DNA from: Acidobacteria bacterium RIFCSPHIGHO2_01_FULL_67_28
GTDB taxonomy: Bacteria; Acidobacteriota; Terriglobia; Acidiferrales; 2-02-FULL-67-57
NCBI GenBank assembly: GCA_001766965.1
Contig: MEKM01000156.1
Coordinates: forward strand, 377-5,525
Length of the DNA: 5,149 bases
Direction of reading: 5' to 3'
This document shows positions 1 to 4,248 of this stretch, in pieces; position 1 is the stretch's first letter, and every line of letters begins with the position of its first letter. The translations under genes were made by a program, and so were the position numbers. The notes beneath the pieces are model-generated. The model made no database searches. It had not been told where the DNA came from and worked only from the letters and a program-made list of their open reading frames with translations.

Positions 1-74
1 CGCTCGGCGGGCAGTTCATGAACTTTTCTTTTGTCAAAGACGGCCTGTCGGTGTGGCGGAGCCAATGCCGGTAG
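1..74 (+). CDS. C-terminal tail of an upstream gene (partial), identity unresolved
   Basis: Reading from base 3, 23 sense codons run to a TAG at 72-74 and end in the residues MNFSFVKDGLSVWRSQCR. The gene begins outside the window, and its stop overlaps the start of the next gene by about 10 bases, which matches the packing of the rest of the operon. The tail, with an aromatic/basic stretch followed by K-D-G-L-x-V-W-R, faintly resembles the C-termini of some family 2 (dolichyl-phosphate-mannose-synthase-like) glycosyltransferases, where an R/K-D-G-x-R-x-L pattern is common. That is recall, not proof, and the fragment is too short to name. The other two forward frames are alternatives: frame 1 stops at 19-21, and frame 2 is open into the next gene. 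Confidence 0.45.
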   Translation, partial: LGGQFMNFSFVKDGLSVWRSQCR

Positions 75-1081
75 CCGCGGAAACAAACAAGTTGTGGACG
101 CGCCGGCGCGCGGTGGTCACCGGCGCCGCCGGCTTCCTCGGCAGCCACCTCGTGGAAGCCTTGGTGGCCGAGGGCGCCCGGGTGGCGGCGGTGGACAACC
201 TCTCGGCGGGAACGGCGGCGAACCTCGAGGCCGTGCGGGACGACATTGACTGGGTCGAGTGGGACATCGCCGGTGACAGCCCGGCGCCGGCGGCGCTGGG
301 TGAAGCCGAGGTCGTCTTCCACCTGGCGGCGCTGGCGAACCCCGCCGCCTGCCGGCAGGACCCGCGGCGGGCCTGGCGGGTGAACGTCGAAGGGACGCGC
401 CGGGTGCTGGAGGCCTGCCGGGTGGGCAGCCGCGTGGTGTTCCTCTCCGGAGCGCTCACCTACGGCGAGCCGCTGGCGTTGCCGATGGACGAGCTGCACC
501 CGCAGCAGGCGCGCGACCCTTACTCGCTCACGAAAATCGCCGGCGAATCTCTCGGCTGGCTCGAAGCCGCCGCCCGCGGGTTGCGGCTCACCGTGGTGCG
601 CAACTTCTCGACCTACGGCCCGCGCCAGGTGGGGGACTACGTGGTGCCCAGCCTGATCCGCCAGGGGCTTGACACCGGCCGGCTGCGCGTGCGCAACCGG
701 CAGCCGACGCGCGACTTCACCTACGTCGCCGACACAGCCGCCGCCCTGGTGGAGGTCGCGGCCGGCGACGCTTTGTCCGGCGAAGTGGTCAACCTCGGCA
801 GCGGCGCCGAGACTTCCATCGGCGAGCTGGCCGACCAGGTGGCCGCGCTGCTCGGCGGGCTCCCGGTCGAGGACCTGCGCGAGCCGGTCACCGGCAGCCT
901 GCGCCAGCGCTGCCGCAACTCGAAGCTCTGCCAGGCCACCGGCTGGCGCCCCCGCGTCAATCTCCACGACGGTTTGGCGCGGACGATTGCCTGGCACGAG
1001 CGGCAGGCGGCGCTGGCCGCCGCCCCGGCGGCGAAAGGTTTTCGCGAAAGCCCAACGGCTACGACAGGAGGCGCTCGATGA
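65..1081 (+). CDS. NAD-dependent epimerase/dehydratase family protein (extended SDR), nucleotide-sugar modifying
   Basis: This is a 338-residue cytoplasmic extended SDR, probably acting on a nucleotide sugar. Counting from ATG 65, the Rossmann motif T-G-A-A-G-F-L-G has its glycines at 20, 23 and 26. Asp44 in V-D-N-L-S-A-G-T ends strand 2 and points to NAD(H), and the D-N-L-S-x-G wording is UDP-hexose-4-epimerase-like. H-L-A-A follows near residue 87, catalytic Y153-x-x-x-K157, then N-F-S-T-Y-G-P-R-Q (180-188) and T-R-D-F-T-Y-V (215-221), typical substrate-domain motifs. The position normally holding the catalytic Ser/Thr, four residues before the Tyr of 'VYG', is Gly129. There is no D-E pair as in 4,6-dehydratases. 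The last ~24 residues are an Ala-rich tail containing the next gene's ribosome binding site. GTG 53 is an alternative start in the same frame; neither start has a well-spaced Shine-Dalgarno (GGAG at 58-61 is only 3 bases from the ATG). The family is secure, the substrate is not; a C4 epimerase or 4-keto reductase role is possible. Confidence 0.88.
   Translation: MPVAAETNKLWTRRRAVVTGAAGFLGSHLVEALVAEGARVAAVDNLSAGTAANLEAVRDDIDWVEWDIAGDSPAPAALGEAEVVFHLAALANPAACRQDPRRAWRVNVEGTRRVLEACRVGSRVVFLSGALTYGEPLALPMDELHPQQARDPYSLTKIAGESLGWLEAAARGLRLTVVRNFSTYGPRQVGDYVVPSLIRQGLDTGRLRVRNRQPTRDFTYVADTAAALVEVAAGDALSGEVVNLGSGAETSIGELADQVAALLGGLPVEDLREPVTGSLRQRCRNSKLCQATGWRPRVNLHDGLARTIAWHERQAALAAAPAAKGFRESPTATTGGAR
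1031..1045 (+). other. Small hairpin-forming sequence before the aminotransferase RBS
   Basis: GCGAAA at 1031-1036 is the exact reverse complement of TTTCGC at 1040-1045, leaving a 3-base loop. GCGAAAG recurs directly at 1044-1050, so TTTCGCGAAA (1040-1049) is also a perfect palindrome. It lies inside the last codons of the first SDR gene, 16-20 bases upstream of the AGGAGG of the aminotransferase gene. It has no U-tract, so it is not an intrinsic terminator. Any role in setting translation of the next gene is speculative, and chance is plausible. Confidence 0.25.
1066..1071 (+). promoter_or_regulatory. Strong Shine-Dalgarno for the aminotransferase gene
   Basis: A perfect AGGAGG lies 6 bases before ATG 1078. 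It sits within the final codons of the first SDR gene, whose TGA (1079-1081) overlaps the ATG. This fixes the start of the aminotransferase and indicates translational coupling. Confidence 0.85.
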
Positions 1082-2232
1082 GACCCCAGCCCGATGTCCC
1101 GTACTACGAGTACGAGGAGAAGCTGAAGAGCGAACGGATCCCGTACTACGAATCCTGGCTCGGCGAGGAGGAGCTGCGCCAGGTGACCGAAGTGATCCGC
1201 AAGAACTGGATTTCGGAGGGCGAGAAGACCCGCGCCTTTGAAGACCGGCTGGCGGCGATGCACGAGCGCAAGTACGCCCTGGCGGTGGTGAACTGCACGG
1301 CGGCGCTCATCATCGGGCTGAAGGCCATGGGGATCGGCGAAGGCGACGAAGTCATCGCGCCCACCTTCACCTTTATCGCCAGCGTCAACGCCATCCGCCT
1401 GGCCGGAGCCACGCCGGTGCTGGTGGACGTCGACCCGAAGACCTTCACCCTCGACCTCGCCGCCGCCGCCCGCGCCGTCACCCCGCGCACCAAGGCCATC
1501 ATGCCGGTGCACATCTACGGCCATCCGGCCGACCTGGAGGGAGTGCTGGCGCTGGCGAAGAAGCACAACCTGCGCGTCATCGAAGACACCGCCCAGGGCC
1601 TGGGGGTGAAGTACCGCGGGCGGCCGGCGGGCTCGTTCGGCGACGTCGCCTGCCTGTCGTTCTTCCCCGACAAGGCCATCACCCTGGGCGAAGGCGGGCT
1701 GGTGATGACCGACTCCGACGAGCTCTTCCGCGAGCTGCTGATGCTGAAGAACGACGGGCGGCTGGAGCGGGGAATCTACTTCCACGACCGCGTGGGCTAC
1801 AACTTCCGCATCACCGACTTGCAGGCGGCGGTGGGGTTGGCCCAGCTCGACAAGCTCCCCCGCATCATCGAAGGCAAGCGGCGCAACGTCGAGCTCTACC
1901 GGAAATACCTGGGCGACGCCGAAGGCCTCGAGTTTACCTACCAGGCGCCCGACTGCTACGTGGTGCCGCACCGGGTGAACGTGCTGGTGGACGACCCCGA
2001 GGCGCTGGCCGCGCATCTCGCCGGGCGCGGCATCGGCTGCCGGCGGTTCTACTACCCCGTGCACCAGCAGCCCTGCTACCGCCTCCCGGGGCCGTTCCCG
2101 GTGGCCGAGCGGCTCTTCGCCCGCGGGTTGTCGTTCCCCTCGGCGCCCACGCTGGAAGAAAAGCAGATCGCCTTCATCGCCGAGCACGTGAAGACCTATC
2201 TCGGCTCGCTGCGGAAGGCGGCGGTTCACTAA
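1078..2232 (+). CDS. DegT/DnrJ/EryC1/StrS family PLP-dependent sugar aminotransferase (perosamine-synthase-like)
   Basis: This 384-residue, fold-type I, PLP-dependent aminotransferase should transfer an amino group, usually from glutamate, to a keto group of a nucleotide sugar in the cytoplasm. Visible family marks in order are N-W-I-S-E-G (43-48), N-C-T-A-A-L (72-77, phosphate-binding turn), A-P-T-F-T-F-I-A-S-V-N-A-I (94-106), H-I-Y-G-H-P (145-150), E-D-T-A-Q-G (169-174; Asp170 and Gln173 contact the PLP ring), and S-F-F-P-D-K (194-199), where Lys199 (codon at 1672) should form the Schiff base. G-E-G-G and G-Y-N-F-R-I-T-D-L-Q-A-A-V-G follow. The H-I-Y-G-H-P, K-x-I-T-x-G-E-G-G and Y-N-F-R wording is closest, by memory, to GDP-perosamine synthases and related 4-aminotransferases acting on 4-keto-6-deoxy sugars, but substrate assignment is inference. 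The start is set by a strong Shine-Dalgarno and an ATGA overlap with the preceding gene. An N-terminal extension of about 20 residues precedes the usual 'PYY..LG.EE' opening. Confidence 0.93.
   Translation: MRPQPDVPYYEYEEKLKSERIPYYESWLGEEELRQVTEVIRKNWISEGEKTRAFEDRLAAMHERKYALAVVNCTAALIIGLKAMGIGEGDEVIAPTFTFIASVNAIRLAGATPVLVDVDPKTFTLDLAAAARAVTPRTKAIMPVHIYGHPADLEGVLALAKKHNLRVIEDTAQGLGVKYRGRPAGSFGDVACLSFFPDKAITLGEGGLVMTDSDELFRELLMLKNDGRLERGIYFHDRVGYNFRITDLQAAVGLAQLDKLPRIIEGKRRNVELYRKYLGDAEGLEFTYQAPDCYVVPHRVNVLVDDPEALAAHLAGRGIGCRRFYYPVHQQPCYRLPGPFPVAERLFARGLSFPSAPTLEEKQIAFIAEHVKTYLGSLRKAAVH
1097..1151 (+). repeat. Short in-frame direct repeat at the aminotransferase N-terminus
   Basis: The 13-mer TCCCGTACTACGA occurs at 1097-1109 and again at 1139-1151, exactly 42 bases (14 codons) apart. 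Both copies encode Pro-Tyr-Tyr-Glu in the aminotransferase frame. The second copy is at the canonical N-terminus of the family, and the first lies in the extension. The intervening codons are not themselves repeated, so this is a partial or decayed duplication, or coincidence driven by codon bias. Confidence 0.5.
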
Positions 2233-2248
2233 CTCGAGTGTGTCCCAC

Positions 2249-3214
2249 ATGTCGTACTGGGCAAAGAAACGCCTGCTGGTGACCGGCGGGGCCGGGTTCA
2301 TCGGCCGCAACCTGGTCGAGGCCTTGCGGGCCGCCGGCTGCCGGAACCTCACCGTGGCGCGCAGCGCCGACTACGACCTGACGCGGGAGAACGAGGTGGT
2401 GCGGCTGCTCGAAGACAGCCGCCCGGAAGTCGTCTTCCACCTGGCCGGCTACGTCGGCGGCATCCTCGCCAACAAGGAGCGCCCGGCGGACTTCTTCTAC
2501 CGCAACCTGATGATGGGCACGCTCCTCATCCACCACGCCAGCCGCCTCCGGGTCGAAAAGCTGGTCGCCGCCGGCGCCGGCTGCGGCTACCCCGAGCACG
2601 CCCCGGTGCCGCTCCGCGAAGAATCCTTCTGGGACGGCTATCCGCAGAAAGAGAGCGCTCCCTACTCGCTCGCCAAGCGGATGCTCATCGTGCAGGCGGA
2701 GGCCTACTACCGCCAGTACGGCTTCGTGAGCGTGGTGGGGGTTCCGGGGAACGTCTACGGCCCGCACGACAACTTCGACCTCTACCAGGCGCACGTCATC
2801 CCGGCGCTGGTGCGGAAGTTTGTCGAGGCGGTCGAGGACGGTGCCGGGGAGCTTGTGGTCTGGGGCAGCGGGCGTCCGGCGCGGGACTTCGTCTACGTCG
2901 GCGACGTGGCCCGGGGGCTGCTGCTCGCCGGCGAGCGCTATGCGGAGCCGCGCCTGGTGAACCTCTCGAGCGGAGTTGACACCTCGGTGCGCGATGTGGT
3001 GGAGGCGTTGACCGAGCTCACCGGCTTCCGCGGTCGCGTGGTCTGGGACACAACGAAGCCCGATGGGCAGTTGCGGCGCGTGTTTGACATCACCCGCGCC
3101 CGGCGCGAGCTCGGCTACGAGCCCCAGGTGGACTTGAAAGAAGGCCTGCGGCGCACGGTTGAATGGTACCGCGCCCACCGCGGGCAGCTCGTCGGAGGGC
3201 GCGTCTATGCTTGA
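2249..3214 (+). CDS. GDP-L-fucose synthase (Fcl/WcaG)-like NADP-dependent SDR
   Basis: This 321-residue SDR matches the length of E. coli GDP-L-fucose synthase, which epimerises at C3/C5 and reduces GDP-4-keto-6-deoxymannose. Numbering is from ATG 2249. It has V-T-G-G-A-G-F-I-G near 11-19. Arg38 sits in A-R-S-A-D-Y-D-L where NAD enzymes carry an acid, suggesting NADP(H). The family signature V-G-G-I-L-A-N (69-75) with P-A-D-F-F-Y-R-N is present, as are Y139-x-x-x-K143, N-V-Y-G-P-H-D-N-F (167-175), H181 in A-H-V-I-P-A-L, V-V-W-G-S-G-R-P and the K-P-D-G loop. Cys112 and His181 match the E. coli epimerisation acid/base pair (Cys109, His179). However, the catalytic Ser107 position is Ala110, in G-A-G-C-G-Y-P. 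It may belong to a distinct subfamily with this motif, so the exact product is unsure. GTG 2240 is an alternative start adding three residues. The gene begins 16 bases after the previous stop with only a weak GAG (2236-2238) as Shine-Dalgarno. Confidence 0.85.
   Translation: MSYWAKKRLLVTGGAGFIGRNLVEALRAAGCRNLTVARSADYDLTRENEVVRLLEDSRPEVVFHLAGYVGGILANKERPADFFYRNLMMGTLLIHHASRLRVEKLVAAGAGCGYPEHAPVPLREESFWDGYPQKESAPYSLAKRMLIVQAEAYYRQYGFVSVVGVPGNVYGPHDNFDLYQAHVIPALVRKFVEAVEDGAGELVVWGSGRPARDFVYVGDVARGLLLAGERYAEPRLVNLSSGVDTSVRDVVEALTELTGFRGRVVWDTTKPDGQLRRVFDITRARRELGYEPQVDLKEGLRRTVEWYRAHRGQLVGGRVYA
3194..3199 (+). promoter_or_regulatory. Strong Shine-Dalgarno deciding the start of the third SDR gene
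   Basis: GGAGGG lies in the last codons of the preceding gene, with 7 bases to ATG 3207 (8 if only GGAGG is counted). It supports ATG 3207 over the in-frame TTG at 3159, which would add 16 residues overlapping the previous gene and has no comparable site. Confidence 0.8.
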
Positions 3215-4241
3215 CGCCGGCGAGCGCCGGGCCTGGTGGCGCGGGCGCCGCGTGCTGGTCACCGGCGGCGCGGGCTTTCTCGGATCAAATCTGGTCGCGC
3301 GCCTGCTCGAGCTCGGGGCGCGCGTGCGCGTGGCCGACAGCCGCGAACGCACGGCCGAGCGCCGCGGCTGGGAAGGGGCGGTGGACTTCCGCCCGGCGGA
3401 CCTGCGCGACCCGCAGGCCTGCCGGGACGTCTGCGCCGGGCAGGAGGTGGTCTTCCACTTCGCCTCGCGGGTGGGCAGCAGCGACTACTACCGGCGCCAC
3501 CCGGGCCGCGTGTTGGCGGAGAACCTCGCCGTGGACGCGCAGCTGCTGGCGGCGGCCGCCGAGACCGGCGTGGCCCGCTACCTCTACCCGAGCAGCAGCA
3601 TGGTCTATCCGCGCGCGCGCCAGCAGTCGCCCGCCGCCCCGGCGCTGAAAGAACGCGAGGCGCTGCCGGCTGACCCGCCGAACTCCTACGGCTGGGCGAA
3701 GCTGGTGGGAGAGAAAGCCGTCGAAAGCGTCGCCGCCGCCGAGACCGGCAGCTTGCGCGCCGCCCTGCTGCGCCTGGAGAACGTCTACGGCCCGGGGCAG
3801 GACATCGACTTCGAGCGGGGCTCGCTCCTGCCGGTGCTGGTGCGGCGCGCGCTCGAGTATCCGCAGACGCCCTTCCAGGTGCGCGGCACGGGCCGCGAGA
3901 CCCGCTGCTACTGCTACGTGAGCGACGCGGTCGAAGCTTGCCTGCGCGCCCTCGAGGCGCTCGCGGACCGCCGGGTCGTCGGGCCGCTCAACATCAGCGG
4001 CGACGAGCGGGTCAGCGTCGGCCAGCTGGCCGAAGAGGTCGTCCGCCTTTCGGGCAAAGACATTCGTGTCGAGTGGATTCCGGGGGAGACCCCGCTCTGG
4101 GGCCAGGTGGTGGACTGCCGCCGGGCGCAGGCGGAGCTCAACGGCTGGTGCGCGGCCGTGTCCCTCACAGAAGGCATTCGTCGGCTTTTCGCCGACGTGG
4201 CCGCGCGGCTGGAAGCCGGCGAGCGGCAGCCGGTGGGGTGA
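3207..4241 (+). CDS. NAD-dependent epimerase/dehydratase family protein, GDP-mannose 3,5-epimerase-like SDR
   Basis: This 344-residue extended SDR overlaps the previous gene by 8 bases and should be translationally coupled to it. It has V-T-G-G-A-G-F-L-G (18-26), and Asp44 closing strand 2 points to NAD(H). V-V-F-H-F-A-S-R-V-G follows (81-90), then S-S-S-M-V-Y-P (129-135) with the catalytic Ser at 130. The stretch A-L-K-E-R-E-A-L-P-A-D-P-P-N precedes Y161-x-x-x-K165. R-L-E-N-V-Y-G-P, R-G-T-G-R-E-T-R-C-Y-C-Y-V and N-I-S-G-D-E-R-V-S-V complete the pattern. The LKE-x-EA-x-PADP-x-x-x-YG-x-x-K run, the ENVYGP run and the DE-x-VS motif resemble plant-type GDP-mannose 3,5-epimerases. However, the epimerase Cys (two residues before the Tyr of 'IYP') is Met132, and the second acid/base Lys appears to be Ser206. 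A true 3,5-epimerase is therefore doubtful; a C4-epimerase or reductase on a related nucleotide sugar fits equally. The family call is secure, the reaction is not. Confidence 0.86.
   Translation: MLDAGERRAWWRGRRVLVTGGAGFLGSNLVARLLELGARVRVADSRERTAERRGWEGAVDFRPADLRDPQACRDVCAGQEVVFHFASRVGSSDYYRRHPGRVLAENLAVDAQLLAAAAETGVARYLYPSSSMVYPRARQQSPAAPALKEREALPADPPNSYGWAKLVGEKAVESVAAAETGSLRAALLRLENVYGPGQDIDFERGSLLPVLVRRALEYPQTPFQVRGTGRETRCYCYVSDAVEACLRALEALADRRVVGPLNISGDERVSVGQLAEEVVRLSGKDIRVEWIPGETPLWGQVVDCRRAQAELNGWCAAVSLTEGIRRLFADVAARLEAGERQPVG
4235..4241 (+). promoter_or_regulatory. Shine-Dalgarno for the glycosyltransferase gene
   Basis: GGGGTGA, one mismatch from GGAGGTGA when the preceding T is aligned, sits 7 bases before ATG 4249. 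It overlaps the TGA stop (4239-4241) of the preceding gene, again suggesting coupling. Confidence 0.65.
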
Positions 4242-4248
4242 AGCAGCG

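Noticed and set aside
53..64. GTG 53 as the start of the first SDR gene
   Set aside because: It is possible but not preferred. It lengthens the overlap with the upstream tail to 22 bases and has no Shine-Dalgarno; ATG 65 is also imperfect, so the choice stays open.
110..300. GCC/CGG-rich runs resembling simple repeats
   Set aside because: They are Ala/Gly/Arg codon runs of a high-GC genome, with no regular unit or spacing.
65..1081. Naming the first SDR as UDP-glucose 4-epimerase (GalE)
   Set aside because: It shares D-N-L-S-x-G wording, but the catalytic Ser is missing and the same wording occurs in many nucleotide-sugar SDRs. Only the family is supported.
669..1241. 190-residue + strand frame spanning the SDR/aminotransferase junction
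   Set aside because: It is an out-of-frame shadow rich in Arg, Ser, Pro and Ala that overlaps two well-supported genes. No frameshift is needed to explain either gene.
2230..2250. Promoter or terminator in the gap after the aminotransferase gene
   Set aside because: The gap is 16 bases, with no inverted repeat, no U-tract and no room for a -35/-10 pair.
721..2352. 543-residue open frame on the minus strand
   Set aside because: It runs antisense across the first SDR and the whole aminotransferase. Its translation is rich in Arg, His, Val and Ala with no recognisable domain, as expected when a high-GC gene is read antisense with few stops.
3159..3206. Upstream TTG start extending the third SDR by 16 residues
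   Set aside because: The extension lies entirely in the preceding gene and lacks a ribosome binding site, whereas ATG 3207 has GGAGGG at good spacing.
2174..3352. 392-residue open frame on the minus strand
   Set aside because: It is antisense to the Fcl-like gene, whose protein shows clear family motifs throughout. No motif is visible in the antisense product.
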